Part shown: positions 8,241 through 16,957 of the stretch, one piece after another
How the letters are laid out: each line of letters opens with the position of its first letter
Numbering within the stretch: position 1 is the first letter of the stretch
Assembly (NCBI GenBank): GCA_015689705.1
Contig: WVSN01000013.1
Span: 21,095 to 85,094, forward strand
Direction: 5' to 3'
Source: Rhodobacterales bacterium HKCCE3408
Lineage (GTDB): Bacteria; Pseudomonadota; Alphaproteobacteria; Rhodobacterales; Rhodobacteraceae
Length of the DNA: 64,000 nt
Translations under genes and position numbers: made by a program
Notes under the pieces: generated by a model
Told to the model about the DNA's origin: nothing
Seen by the model: only the letters and a program-made list of their open reading frames with translations
Database searches by the model: none

Positions 8241-9062
8241 TCAGAGCGTCTCGAGCGTGCCGGACATCGACACCACGCCGTCGGACCGGCGGAAGCGGCC
8301 GTCGCGCTGCGGGCCGGGATCGTCGGTCTCGATCCGCACGGGCGAGGTGCAGAAGACCGGCGCCTGCGCGCGGTATGTGAAGCGGCAGGGGCCGGGGCCG
8401 TCGATCAGCGCGTCGCAGAGCTCGGTCGCCATGAGCGGCCCGTGGACGACGAGGTCGGGATAGCCCTCGATCTCGCGGCAGAAGCTGCGGTCCCAGTGGA
8501 TGCGGTGGCCGTTATGGGTGACGGCGGAATAGAAGATGAGCTTGCCGTCGGAATAGGTCCGGTAGCCGTCGGGCACCGGGTCGTTGGGCTGGCGCAGCGG
8601 CGGCTCCGGCTCGCCCCGGTCGCGGTAGACGATCGTCCGGGTCTCCTCGATCGCCGTCGCGCCGCCCTGCGTGATCCCGATGGCGAGCGTGACGAAGCAC
8701 ATCTCGCCCGACCGGCCCGACTTGAAGGCGACGTCGGCGACGCGGGTGGTCTGCTCCGCCGGCTGGCCGATGCGAAGCGGCGTGTGCACGGTGACCGACC
8801 CGGCGGCCCACATCCGGCGCGGGAAGGGCGCGGCGGGCAGGAAGGCGCCGGTCTTCTCGTGCAGGTCGGCGGCCTGGTTCGGCTCGGGGATCGGCCGGTT
8901 GAAGTAGATCCAGTGCCATGTCGGCGGGAGAAGGCCCGCGGGCGGCGTGGTGCCAAGCAGCGTGGCGAGCTTCTGCGCCGCCTCGGGCGCGAGGCTGTCG
9001 CTGTCGGTGCGCGTCCGGCCGATGGCCGCTTCGCCCTCCGCCCGGGCCGTGTCGTCGATCAT
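8241..9062 (-). CDS. MaoC/HTD2-like acyl-CoA hydratase (mesaconyl-C4-CoA hydratase-like)
   Basis: A 273-residue protein with the FAS1-like dehydratase (HTD2-type) hot-dog layout: an N-terminal half with PPTWHWIYFNRP and PRRMWAAGSV, then a second half with NGHRIHWDRSFCREIEGYPDLVVHGPL, the typical MaoC-like catalytic stretch with Asp/His. Such enzymes hydrate 2-enoyl-CoA esters. The closest named members are mesaconyl-C4-CoA and itaconyl-CoA hydratases (family knowledge). It starts at ATG 9060-9062 and lies 54 bases after the livF-like gene on the same strand, which suggests that the importer and this enzyme are co-expressed. The exact acyl-CoA is not determinable here. Confidence 0.78.
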   Translation of the reverse strand: MIDDTARAEGEAAIGRTRTDSDSLAPEAAQKLATLLGTTPPAGLLPPTWHWIYFNRPIPEPNQAADLHEKTGAFLPAAPFPRRMWAAGSVTVHTPLRIGQPAEQTTRVADVAFKSGRSGEMCFVTLAIGITQGGATAIEETRTIVYRDRGEPEPPLRQPNDPVPDGYRTYSDGKLIFYSAVTHNGHRIHWDRSFCREIEGYPDLVVHGPLMATELCDALIDGPGPCRFTYRAQAPVFCTSPVRIETDDPGPQRDGRFRRSDGVVSMSGTLETL

Positions 9063-9116
9063 GCTGCGTGTCTCCGCCCTGTCCGCCGCCAGCCTAGCCG
9101 GGGCCGGGGCGCGGTT

Positions 9117-9803
9117 CTAGACGCCGACATGGGCCGCGCTCGTCTCGGCGTCGAGATCGGCCATCGCGCCGGTCCAGACCGTGCGGCCCCGCGCGACGAG
9201 GACGGCGCAGTCTGCGACCTGCCGAAGCTCCTTCAGCGACTTGTCGATCACGAGGATGGACATGGCCGTGTCGGCCTTCAGCCGCGCAATGGCGTCCCAG
9301 ATCTCGGCCCGGATCAGCGGGGCGAGGCCCTCTGTCGCCTCGTCCAGGATCAGAAGCCGCGGGTTGGTCATCAGCGCGCGGCCGACGGCGAGCATCTGCT
9401 GCTCGCCGCCCGAGAGCGTTGCCGCGCGCTGGTCGCGGCGTTCGGCGAGGCGCGGGAACAGCCGCGTCACGGCCTGCCAGTCCCACGCGCCGGGGCGGTG
9501 GGCGGCGATGAGGTTCTCCCACACGGTGAGGTCGCGGAAGCACCGCCGCCCTTCGGGCACGAGGCCGATGCCGAGCCGCGCGGCGGCGTGGGAGGGCAGG
9601 CGGGTGAGGTCCTTGCCATCGAAGGTGATCGTGCCCCCGGCGGGCAGCATCCGGCAGATCGCCTTGACCGTCGTGGTCTTTCCCATGCCGTTCCGGCCCA
9701 TCAGCGCCACGACCTCGCCCTCGGCGATGTCGAGGTCGATCCCGAACAGCGCCTGGCTCGCGCCGTAGCTGGCGGTCACGCCGCGAAGGGTGAGAAAGCT
9801 CAT
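9117..9803 (-). CDS. livF: branched-chain amino acid-type ABC transporter ATPase LivF
   Basis: A 228-residue ABC ATPase. It shows the Walker A GRNGMGKTT, signature LSGGEQQ, Walker B LLILDEATEGLAP and the GLVPEGRRCF Q-loop area typical of LivF. The start ATG at 9801-9803 overlaps the stop of livG (ATGA). With LivG it forms the cytoplasmic motor of a Liv-type importer. The substrate may be a branched-chain amino acid, but Liv-type systems in this bacterial group also carry amides, urea and aromatic or carboxylate compounds. VIDKSLKELRQVADC replaces the more usual VEQN in the H-loop region. The aromatic/acyl-CoA-type neighbours make a non-amino-acid cargo plausible. Confidence 0.9.
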   Translation of the reverse strand: MSFLTLRGVTASYGASQALFGIDLDIAEGEVVALMGRNGMGKTTTVKAICRMLPAGGTITFDGKDLTRLPSHAAARLGIGLVPEGRRCFRDLTVWENLIAAHRPGAWDWQAVTRLFPRLAERRDQRAATLSGGEQQMLAVGRALMTNPRLLILDEATEGLAPLIRAEIWDAIARLKADTAMSILVIDKSLKELRQVADCAVLVARGRTVWTGAMADLDAETSAAHVGV

Positions 9804-10549
9804 GCGTCCTCCCCGAGATAGGCGGTGCGGACGGCCGGGTCGGCGCGGATTTCGTCCACGGTGCCGGTCGCGATCAGCTGGCCGTAGTTCAGCACGCTGA
9901 TCCGGTCGGCTAGCGCGAAGACGGCGTCCATGTCGTGTTCGACGAGGAGGATCGGCGCTTCGCTCCGCAATCCGTCGAGGAAGCCTGTCAGCGTGCGCGA
10001 TCCCTCCGCGCCGAGACCCGCCATCGGTTCGTCCATGACGAAGGCGCGCGGCTTCAGTGTCAGGGCGACGGCGACCTCGAGCTGGCGGCGCTCGCCATGG
10101 CTGAGCTCGGCGGTGACGGTCGCGGCCTTGTCCGACAGGCCGACCCGCTCCAGCGCGGCCTCGGCGGCGGAGCGGAGGGCGGTGTCCTTCAACGCGGGCC
10201 GGAAGAAGCGCCACGGCGTCCCGGCCTGACCGAGCGCACCGAGAACTGCGTTCTGCAGGACGGTGTCTTCCATGGCCAGCGCGGAGATCTGGAACGTCCG
10301 GGCAAGACCCATCCGTGCACGGGCGCGGGCGGGCAGGCGGGTGACGTCCTGCCCGAGCAGGCGGATCGTCCCGGCATCGGGCGCGAGCGTGCCGCAGATC
10401 TGGGCGATGAGCGTCGACTTGCCCGCCCCGTTCGGGCCGATGATCGCGTGGATCTCTCCGGGCCGCAGGTCGAGGCTGATCGCGTCCGAGACGCGGAGCG
10501 CGCCGAAGCTTTTCGACACGCCCTGAAGTTCGATGACCGGCTCAGTCAT
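9800..10549 (-). CDS. livG: branched-chain amino acid-type ABC transporter ATPase LivG
   Basis: A 249-residue ABC ATPase with Walker A GPNGAGKST, an altered signature LSHGERRQLEV, Walker B FVMDEPMAGL and the H-loop VEHDMDAVF. The LSHGE form of the signature is common in LivG subunits. It starts at ATG 10547-10549, eight bases inside the livM 3' end, and its stop overlaps the livF start. It pairs with LivF beneath the LivH/LivM permeases. Confidence 0.9.
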   Translation of the reverse strand: MTEPVIELQGVSKSFGALRVSDAISLDLRPGEIHAIIGPNGAGKSTLIAQICGTLAPDAGTIRLLGQDVTRLPARARARMGLARTFQISALAMEDTVLQNAVLGALGQAGTPWRFFRPALKDTALRSAAEAALERVGLSDKAATVTAELSHGERRQLEVAVALTLKPRAFVMDEPMAGLGAEGSRTLTGFLDGLRSEAPILLVEHDMDAVFALADRISVLNYGQLIATGTVDEIRADPAVRTAYLGEDA

Positions 10550-11525
10550 GGGCCCGCGCCCGCCCGGCGAGGAAGCCCACGATCCCGCCGCGCAGGAAGA
10601 GCACGATCAGGAGCAGGAGCAGGCCGAGATAGATATGCCAGTAATCGCTCAGGTCGCCGAGCCAGTGTTCCAGCGCCACGAACAAAGCCGCCCCCGCGAC
10701 CGGCCCGCAGAGCCGCGCGACGCCGCCGAGGATGACGAAGATCATGATCTCGCCCGAGGTCTGCCAGCTGAACATCGTGGGGCTGACGAAGCGGTTGAGA
10801 TCGGCGAAGAGCGCCCCGGCGAGCGCGGTGATCGCGCCCGAGATGACGAAGGCCACGAGCTTCGCGCGCTGCGGATCGAGGCCCACCGTCTCGACCCGGT
10901 GGGGCACCTGGCGGGCGGCGTTCAGCATCAGGCCGAAGGGCGAACGCTCCATCCGGGACACGAACCAGAGGACGGCGCAGAGCAGCACGAAGCAGATGCC
11001 GAAGAACTGGATCGGGACGAGCGTGTTCAGCCCCGGAAAGCCGTTCCGGATGTAGATCGACAGCCCGTCCTCGCCGCCATAGGCGCTCCACGAGATCGCG
11101 AAGTAGAAGAACATCTGCCCGAAGGCGAGGGTGATCATGATGAAGTAGACGCCCGAGGTCCGGAGCGACAGAAGCCCGATGACGAGCGCGGCGAGGGCCG
11201 CGGTGACGATCGCGGTCAGCCAGATGATCGGCATCACCTTCGTGCCGGGAATGGCGAACGGCCATTCCATCAGCGGCGTGTAATTCTGCGCGTGGAAGGC
11301 GAGGATGCCCATCGCGTAGCCACCGATCCCGAAGAACACCGCGTGCCCGAGGCTGACGAGCCCGCCGAGCCCGAGCGCGAAGTTCAGCCCGACGGCGGCG
11401 AGCGCGAAGATCGCGGCGCGGGTGGCGAGGGTGATGGTGAACGGCTCCCCGGCGAAATGCGCCCAGGCCGCGACGGCGACGAAGCCGACGAGGAGGACGG
11501 CGTTGACGATCCCCTCCCGGCTCAT
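10542..11525 (-). CDS. livM: branched-chain amino acid-type ABC transporter permease LivM
   Basis: A 327-residue inner-membrane permease with about eight to ten hydrophobic helices. Family landmarks include GLNFALGLGGLVSLGHAVFFGIGGYA, split as GLNFALGLGG and SLGHAVFFGIG, and the cytoplasmic EAA-like segment around RQVPHRVETVGLDPQRAKL. It starts at ATG 11523-11525, overlapping the livH stop by four bases. Together with LivH it forms the transmembrane pore. Confidence 0.9.
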   Translation of the reverse strand: MSREGIVNAVLLVGFVAVAAWAHFAGEPFTITLATRAAIFALAAVGLNFALGLGGLVSLGHAVFFGIGGYAMGILAFHAQNYTPLMEWPFAIPGTKVMPIIWLTAIVTAALAALVIGLLSLRTSGVYFIMITLAFGQMFFYFAISWSAYGGEDGLSIYIRNGFPGLNTLVPIQFFGICFVLLCAVLWFVSRMERSPFGLMLNAARQVPHRVETVGLDPQRAKLVAFVISGAITALAGALFADLNRFVSPTMFSWQTSGEIMIFVILGGVARLCGPVAGAALFVALEHWLGDLSDYWHIYLGLLLLLIVLFLRGGIVGFLAGRARAHD

Positions 11526-12442
11526 GCCCGCGCTCCGAACAGACCGGTCGGGCGGTAGAGGAGCACGATGGCCATCAGGACATAGATCGACATCGAGGAC
11601 AGCGACGCGCCGGTCTGGGTCGCGGCCGAGGGCTCCATGAAGAGCTTGAAGAGTTCGGGCAGGAAGATCCCGCCGAGTGTATCGGTCAGCCCCACGATCA
11701 GCGCTCCGACGAGCGCGCCCTTGATCGAGCCGATGCCGCCGATGACGATAACGACGAAGGCGAGGATCAGCACCGGCTCGCCCATGCCGATCTGCACCGA
11801 CTGGATCGCGCCCACGAGCGCGCCGGCCAGACCGGCGAGTGCCGCGCCGAGCGCGAAGACGAGCGTGTAGAGCTTCGAGATGTCGACGCCGAGGGCCGCC
11901 ACCATCTCGCGGTCGTTCTCGCCGGCGCGGATCTGGATGCCGATGCGCGTGCGGGCGATCAGAAGCCCGAGGCCGGCGGCGACGGCCAGCCCCGCGACGA
12001 TCAGGACGAGCCGATAGAGCGGGTACTGGATGCCGCCGGGCAGGGTGACCGGGCCGGAGAGGACATCCGGCGTGTCGAGGAAGAGCGGGAAGGAGCCGAA
12101 GATCGCCCGCGTGCCTTCGGTGAAGATCAGGATCAGCGCGAAGGTGGCGAGCACCTGGTCGAGATGGGCGGCGGCGTAGAGGCGGCGGATGACCGCGACC
12201 TCGACGATCGCGCCCGCGATGGCGGCGGCGGCCATGGCGGCGGCAAGCGCCAGCAGGAACGACCCCGTCGCGCCGGCGACAGCAGCCGCGACGAAGGCGC
12301 CGATCATGTAGAGCGAGCCATGCGCGAGGTTGATCAGCCCCATGACGCCGAAGATCAGCGTCAGGCCGGCGGCCATGAGAAACAGCATGACCCCGGCCTG
12401 GAGGCCGTTCAGGACCTGTTCGATGATGAGGACGGCCGACAT
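11522..12442 (-). CDS. livH: branched-chain amino acid-type ABC transporter permease LivH
   Basis: A 306-residue inner-membrane permease. It shows the LivH signature FGVMGLINLAHGSLYMIGA near residue 30 and the loop AGENDREMVAALGVD that contacts the ATPases. Several long hydrophobic helices follow. It starts at ATG 12440-12442, 24 bases after the stop of the binding-protein gene, and overlaps livM by four bases. Confidence 0.9.
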   Translation of the reverse strand: MSAVLIIEQVLNGLQAGVMLFLMAAGLTLIFGVMGLINLAHGSLYMIGAFVAAAVAGATGSFLLALAAAMAAAAIAGAIVEVAVIRRLYAAAHLDQVLATFALILIFTEGTRAIFGSFPLFLDTPDVLSGPVTLPGGIQYPLYRLVLIVAGLAVAAGLGLLIARTRIGIQIRAGENDREMVAALGVDISKLYTLVFALGAALAGLAGALVGAIQSVQIGMGEPVLILAFVVIVIGGIGSIKGALVGALIVGLTDTLGGIFLPELFKLFMEPSAATQTGASLSSMSIYVLMAIVLLYRPTGLFGARA

Positions 12443-12466
12443 GGTGTCAGCCGTCCGTCAACCGGA

Positions 12467-13600
12467 TCACATGCTGCATTCGGCCGCGTAGGCGTCTGCG
12501 TGGTCCTCGAGCGCCGGTCCGATCAGGCGGTTGGTGAAGATGTCGCCATCCTGGATCACCTCGCGCGCGTAGATCGTCTGGATCGGGTGCTGGTTCGGCC
12601 CGAAGCGGAACGCGCCGCGCACCGAGTCGAAATCGGCCGCCCGGAGCGCATCGCGGAAGGCGTCAGCATCGGACGGCTCGGCCACCTCGAGCGCCGAGAG
12701 GATCAGGTTCGCCGTGTCGTAGCCCTGGCTCGCGTAGAGCGAGGGGATGCGGCCGTATTCCTCGACGAAGGCGGCAACGAAGGCCTGGTTGGCCGGGTTG
12801 TCGAGATCGGGCGACCACTGGCTGGTGTTCACCACGCCGAGCGCGTCCGCCCCGACCGCCTGAAGGATGCCCTGGTCGAACGAGAAGGCCGGACCGACGA
12901 GCGGGATGTCCAGACCGCTGTCGGCATACTGGCGCAGGAAGGCGATGCCCATGCCACCCGGCAGGAAGAAGAACACGCTGTCGGCACCCGAGGCCCGGAT
13001 CTGCGCGATCTCGGCGGCATAGTCGGTCTGGCCGAGCTCGGTATAGATCTCGCCCGCAAGTTCGCCCTCGAAGAAGCGCTTGTAGCCGGCGAGCGCGTCC
13101 TGCCCGGCCGGGTAGTTGGGCGCGAGGATGAACGAGTTGGTGTAGCCCGCGCCGGTGGCGTAGGCGCCGGCGGCCTCGTGCAGGTTGTCGTTCTGCCAGG
13201 CGACGTTGAAGTAGTTCGGATCGCAGCCCGCGCCGGCCAGCTGCGACGGCCCGGCATTGGGGGAGAGGTAGAACACGCCCTGCGCGACGGCGGACGGCAC
13301 GACCGCCATGGCGAGGTTCGACCAGATGATGCCGGTCAGGATGTCGACATCCTCGGCCTGGATCATGCGGTCGGCGATCTGGACGGCGGCGTCGGGGGCC
13401 TGTTCGTCATCCTCGATGATGACCTCGATGTCGTCGCGGCCGGACTGGCCCATCGCCAGCATGAAGCCGTCGCGCACGTCGATGCCGAGACCGGCGCCCC
13501 CGCCGGACAGCGTGGTGATCATGCCGATCTTCACCTCGGCGGCGGCGGCGGTCGCCATGGCGGCGATCGCTGTGGACAGGACTATCGTCTTCAGAGTCAT
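12467..13600 (-). CDS. ABC transporter substrate-binding protein (Liv-type)
   Basis: A 377-residue periplasmic binding protein of the type 1 (LivJ-like, Peripla_BP_6) fold. Residues 1-21 (MTLKTIVLSTAIAAMATAAAA) are a Sec signal peptide. The mature protein begins EVKIGMITTLSGGGAGLG, the usual start of this family. GIIWSNLAMAVVPSAVAQGV and YPAGQDALAGYKRFFEGE match the family hinge and second lobe. It is the first gene of the minus-strand liv operon and is divergent from the tctC-like gene. The substrate is unknown. Members near acyl-CoA and aromatic enzymes often bind aromatic or short organic acids rather than leucine. Confidence 0.88.
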   Translation of the reverse strand: MTLKTIVLSTAIAAMATAAAAEVKIGMITTLSGGGAGLGIDVRDGFMLAMGQSGRDDIEVIIEDDEQAPDAAVQIADRMIQAEDVDILTGIIWSNLAMAVVPSAVAQGVFYLSPNAGPSQLAGAGCDPNYFNVAWQNDNLHEAAGAYATGAGYTNSFILAPNYPAGQDALAGYKRFFEGELAGEIYTELGQTDYAAEIAQIRASGADSVFFFLPGGMGIAFLRQYADSGLDIPLVGPAFSFDQGILQAVGADALGVVNTSQWSPDLDNPANQAFVAAFVEEYGRIPSLYASQGYDTANLILSALEVAEPSDADAFRDALRAADFDSVRGAFRFGPNQHPIQTIYAREVIQDGDIFTNRLIGPALEDHADAYAAECSM

Positions 13601-13782
13601 CTATCGAACCTCCCGATTTTTGTATTTGACCCTGATCGTCGCAAATCGCGGGCGGGCGTCAAGCGCTGATCGTCCGTCCGGCACGGCTGACATCTCGTCT
13701 TTCCACACGCGGGCAAGCCGGTTAGCGTCGAAGATGGAGCCCGACCAAGGAGGACGAGTCGGGCCAGTGGAGGAGACAAATC

Positions 13783-14772
13783 ATGACCATCAGAGGTATC
13801 CGCACGGCGCTGGCCGTGGCGGTCACGGTTCTTGGCGCCGGCTATGCCAGCGCGCAGGGCTTCGCGCCCGAGAACCCCGAATGCATTGCGCCCGCCGATC
13901 CCGGCGGCGGTTGGGACTTCACCTGCCGGCAGGTCGGCCGGACGCTCCAGGACCTCGGTCTGATCGACTCGACCATGCAGGTCGTGAACCTGTCGGGCGG
14001 CGGCGGCGGCGTGGCCTTCGCGCAGGTCGCCAACGAGCGCACCGACGACAACGACCTGATCGTCGCGGCCTCGACCGCCACGGCGACGCGACTGGCGCAG
14101 GGCGCCTATCCCGGCAACACGATGGACGAGGTCCGGTGGGTCGCCACGGTCGGCGCCGATTACGGCGTGATCGCCGTGGCCGCCGACAGCCCGATCCAGT
14201 CGCTGACCGAGCTTCTCGACCAGATGCGCGACAACCCCGAATCCATCGCCATCGGCGGCGGTTCGGCGGTCGGCGGCTGGGACCACCTGAAGGTCCTGAT
14301 CGCGACCAACGCCTACGGCATCGAGGACGTGCGCGCCGTCCGCTACATCGCCTTCGACGGCGGCGGCGAGGCGGTGACGCAGCTCCTGGCGGGGTCCATC
14401 CAGGCCTTCACCGGCGACATCTCCGAAGCCAAGGGCTTCGTCGATTCCGGTGACATCCGGGTGCTCGCGGTGCTCTCGCCCGAGCGCCTGCCGGGCGAGT
14501 TCTCCGACTTCCCGACCGCGCGCGAACAGGGCGTGGACGCGATCGGCGCGAACTGGCGCGGCTTCTACGCGCCGGGCGGCATGTCCGACGACGCCTACAA
14601 CGCCTGGGTCGAGATGATCGCCACGCTCTACCAGTCCGACGAATGGCAGCAGGTGATGTCCGAGAACGGCCTCGCGCCGCTGGATCTGCAGGGTGACGAA
14701 TTCCAGTCCTTCGTCGCCGACTCGGTCGCGCAGATCGAGCAGATCTCGCGCGATATCGGCATAATCCAGTAA
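13783..14772 (+). CDS. tctC: tripartite tricarboxylate transporter substrate-binding protein (TctC family)
   Basis: A 329-residue periplasmic solute receptor. A signal peptide (MTIRGIRTALAVAVTVLGAGYASAQ) is followed by PECIAPADPGGGWDFTCRQ, the typical TctC/Bug start with the PGGGxD carboxylate-binding loop. IGGGSAVGGWDHLK and YIAFDGGGEAVTQLLAGSIQA are further family landmarks. It binds a di- or tricarboxylate and delivers it to TctAB. It is the first gene of tctCBA and is followed by a strong intercistronic hairpin that may keep receptor mRNA more abundant than the membrane-protein mRNA. Confidence 0.9.
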   Translation: MTIRGIRTALAVAVTVLGAGYASAQGFAPENPECIAPADPGGGWDFTCRQVGRTLQDLGLIDSTMQVVNLSGGGGGVAFAQVANERTDDNDLIVAASTATATRLAQGAYPGNTMDEVRWVATVGADYGVIAVAADSPIQSLTELLDQMRDNPESIAIGGGSAVGGWDHLKVLIATNAYGIEDVRAVRYIAFDGGGEAVTQLLAGSIQAFTGDISEAKGFVDSGDIRVLAVLSPERLPGEFSDFPTAREQGVDAIGANWRGFYAPGGMSDDAYNAWVEMIATLYQSDEWQQVMSENGLAPLDLQGDEFQSFVADSVAQIEQISRDIGIIQ

Positions 14773-14781
14773 CGCCGACGA

Positions 14782-14808
14782 TCCCGGGCGGCACCACGCC
14801 GCCCGGGA
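14782..14808 (+). terminator. perfect 11-bp intercistronic hairpin between tctC and tctB
   Basis: TCCCGGGCGGC (14782-14792) and GCCGCCCGGGA (14798-14808) are exact reverse complements around the loop ACCAC. No U-run follows, so this is not a classical intrinsic terminator. A stable hairpin immediately after a binding-protein gene usually protects the upstream mRNA from 3' exonucleases or causes partial termination, giving more receptor than permease (general knowledge). Confidence 0.7.
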
Positions 14809-14841
14809 CCATCCCACGCGAAAACGACGGGGAGGGGGACG

Positions 14842-15276
14842 ATGAGAAGCGACCGGATATTCGGCGCGTTCGGGGTCGCGCTGGCGATCTTCTACATCTG
14901 GGCGGCGCTGCAGACGCAGGAAAGCTTCCTGTCCGACGTGGTCGGGCCGAAGGCCTTCCCGGTCATCATCGGGGTGATCCTGGGGATCTCCTCGGCCATC
15001 ATCTTCCTGTTTCCGGACCCCGAACCGCACTGGCCGGCGTTCGGCCGCATCGCCGAGATCGCCGGCGCGGTCGTGGTCATGGTGCTTTACGCGGAATTCC
15101 TGCCGGTCGCGGGCTTCGTCATCGCGACGGCCGTGGCCTCGGCCTACCTGACATGGCGGCTCGGCTCGACGGTGATCCAGTCGATCATCGCGGGCATCGT
15201 CATCTCGGTTTCTATCTACGTCGTCTTCCACCTCCTGTTCGGCCTGTCGCTCGCGCGCGGGCCGCTCGGGTTCTGA
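14842..15276 (+). CDS. tctB: tripartite tricarboxylate transporter small membrane subunit TctB
   Basis: A 144-residue membrane protein with four hydrophobic helices: FGAFGVALAIFYIWAAL, VIIGVILGISSAIIFLF, EIAGAVVVMVLYAEFLPVAG and the last one around residues 110-138. The short FLSDVVGPKAFPVIIG loop after helix 1 is characteristic of TctB. It starts at ATG 14842 after a good GGGGAGGGGG-type ribosome site. It sits between the receptor and the large permease, as in other TTT systems. Confidence 0.88.
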   Translation: MRSDRIFGAFGVALAIFYIWAALQTQESFLSDVVGPKAFPVIIGVILGISSAIIFLFPDPEPHWPAFGRIAEIAGAVVVMVLYAEFLPVAGFVIATAVASAYLTWRLGSTVIQSIIAGIVISVSIYVVFHLLFGLSLARGPLGF

Positions 15277-15291
15277 AGGGAGGCGCGCAAC

Positions 15292-16827
15292 ATGGACGTC
15301 TTCGCAAATCTCGCCGACGGCTTCGTCATCGCGATGACCTGGGAGAACATGCTTTTCGCGGTTCTCGGCTGCTTCCTCGGCACGATCTTCGGCGCGCTGC
15401 CGGGGCTCGGGCCCTCGAACGGGGTCGCGATCCTGATCCCGCTCGCCTTCTCGCTCGGCCTCGGTCCCGTCGCCTCGCTGATCCTGCTGACCTCGGTCTA
15501 TTACGGGGCGATGTATGGCGGGCGGATTTCGTCGATCCTGCTGAACATCCCGGGCGACGAACCGGCGATGATGACCTGTCTCGACGGCTATCCCATGGCG
15601 CAGAAGGGCATGGCGGGCGAGGCGCTGTCGCTGTCGGGCATCGCCTCCTTCGTCGGCGCCTTCATCGCGACATGGGGCCTGATCTTCCTAGCCCCGCAGC
15701 TCGTCCGCTTCGCGCTGCTGTTCGGCCCGGCGGAATACTTCGCGCTGTTCGCCCTCGCCTTCGCCACGCTCGGCGGGATCTCGTCGACGAACCAGGCCAA
15801 GTCGGCCGTCGCGGCGATGATCGGCCTCGGGCTTGCCTGTATCGGTGTCGACACGCAGACCGGCGTGCCGCGCATGACCTTCGGCGAGGTGCATCTCTAT
15901 GACGGGATCGACTTCCTCGTCGCCATCGTCGGGCTGTTCGCGCTGTCGGAGGTCTTCATCTTCCTCGAGCATCGCCACGGGCAGGCGGATGCGAGCGGCA
16001 AACAGATGACCATCGGCCGGCTCACCCCGCCCTGGAGCATGATCAAGAGCTGCACGCCGTCGATGCTGCGGACCTCGGTCATCGGCTTCGTCGCGGGCGT
16101 GCTGCCGGGCGCGGGCGCCTCGCTCGGGTCGTTCCTCAGCTACTCGATGGAGAAGCAGATCGTCGACCGCGAGGGCAAGACCTTCGGCAAGGGCGACCCG
16201 CGCGGCGTCGCGGCGCCGGAAGCCGGGAACAACGCCGCCGCCGGCGGGGCGCTGGTGCCGATGCTGTCGCTCGGCGTGCCGGGATCGGGCACCACCGCGG
16301 TGCTGCTCGCCGTGCTCCTGTCGCTCAACATCACGCCGGGGCCGCTGCTGTTCACCAACAATCCCGACGTCGTCTGGGGCCTGATCGCGGCGCTCTTCAT
16401 CGCGAACTTCGTGCTTCTGGCGATGAACATCCCGATGGTGGGCATCTTCACCCGCGTGCTGCTGGTGCCGCCGCGCTACCTGATGCCGGCGGTCGCGATG
16501 ATCTCGTTCGTCGGCATCTACGGCCTGACCGGGTCGAGCTTCGATCTTCTGATGATGATCGGCTTCGGCGTGATGGGATGGGTTTTCCGCAAGCTCGACA
16601 TCCCGCTTGTCCCGATCATCCTCGGCACGCTTCTGGGCAACCAGATGGAGAACAACCTGCGTCGCGCGGTCACGATCTCGAACGGAGACTGGTGGACGCT
16701 CGTCGGCTCGCCGCTGGCGATCGGGCTCTGGATCGTGGCGTTCGTGGGCTTCGTCCTGCCGATCATCATCGGGCGGACGGTCAAGTCGCGGATGCGCCGC
16801 GACGCGGAGAGCGCAACGGTCGACTGA
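15292..16827 (+). CDS. tctA: tripartite tricarboxylate transporter large permease TctA
   Basis: A 511-residue integral membrane protein, the translocation subunit of a TTT importer. Family landmarks are GTIFGALPGLGPSNGVAIL (residues about 33-50), the mid-protein repeat GFVAGVLPGAGASLGSFLSY, and AAPEAGNNAAAGGALVPML with LGVPGSGTTAVLL. These are the two symmetric Gly/Pro hairpins of TctA. It starts at ATG 15292, 15 bases after tctB. A GC-rich hairpin with a TTTT tail lies just downstream. Confidence 0.92.
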   Translation: MDVFANLADGFVIAMTWENMLFAVLGCFLGTIFGALPGLGPSNGVAILIPLAFSLGLGPVASLILLTSVYYGAMYGGRISSILLNIPGDEPAMMTCLDGYPMAQKGMAGEALSLSGIASFVGAFIATWGLIFLAPQLVRFALLFGPAEYFALFALAFATLGGISSTNQAKSAVAAMIGLGLACIGVDTQTGVPRMTFGEVHLYDGIDFLVAIVGLFALSEVFIFLEHRHGQADASGKQMTIGRLTPPWSMIKSCTPSMLRTSVIGFVAGVLPGAGASLGSFLSYSMEKQIVDREGKTFGKGDPRGVAAPEAGNNAAAGGALVPMLSLGVPGSGTTAVLLAVLLSLNITPGPLLFTNNPDVVWGLIAALFIANFVLLAMNIPMVGIFTRVLLVPPRYLMPAVAMISFVGIYGLTGSSFDLLMMIGFGVMGWVFRKLDIPLVPIILGTLLGNQMENNLRRAVTISNGDWWTLVGSPLAIGLWIVAFVGFVLPIIIGRTVKSRMRRDAESATVD

Positions 16828-16837
16828 TCCGTGCCGG

Positions 16838-16863
16838 CCGCGCCGCGCCGGCGCGGGATTTTC
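16838..16863 (+). terminator. intrinsic terminator after tctA
   Basis: CCGCGCCG (16838-16845) pairs with CGGCGCGG (16849-16856) across a three-base loop CGC. It is followed by GATTTTC with a four-T run at 16859-16862. The position, 11 bases after the tctA stop, fits transcription termination of tctCBA. Confidence 0.6.
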
Positions 16864-16957
16864 GCCGATCCCGAACGGGTCCGCTTGCGTGCGGCCTGCG
16901 TTGGCCTACGCTCGGACCCCGGGCGACGCCTGCCCGGCAGACCGAGGTGAATTCCGC

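Noticed and set aside
10533..11558. 341-residue plus-strand frame
   Set aside because: It is antisense to livM and contains only charged low-complexity sequence.
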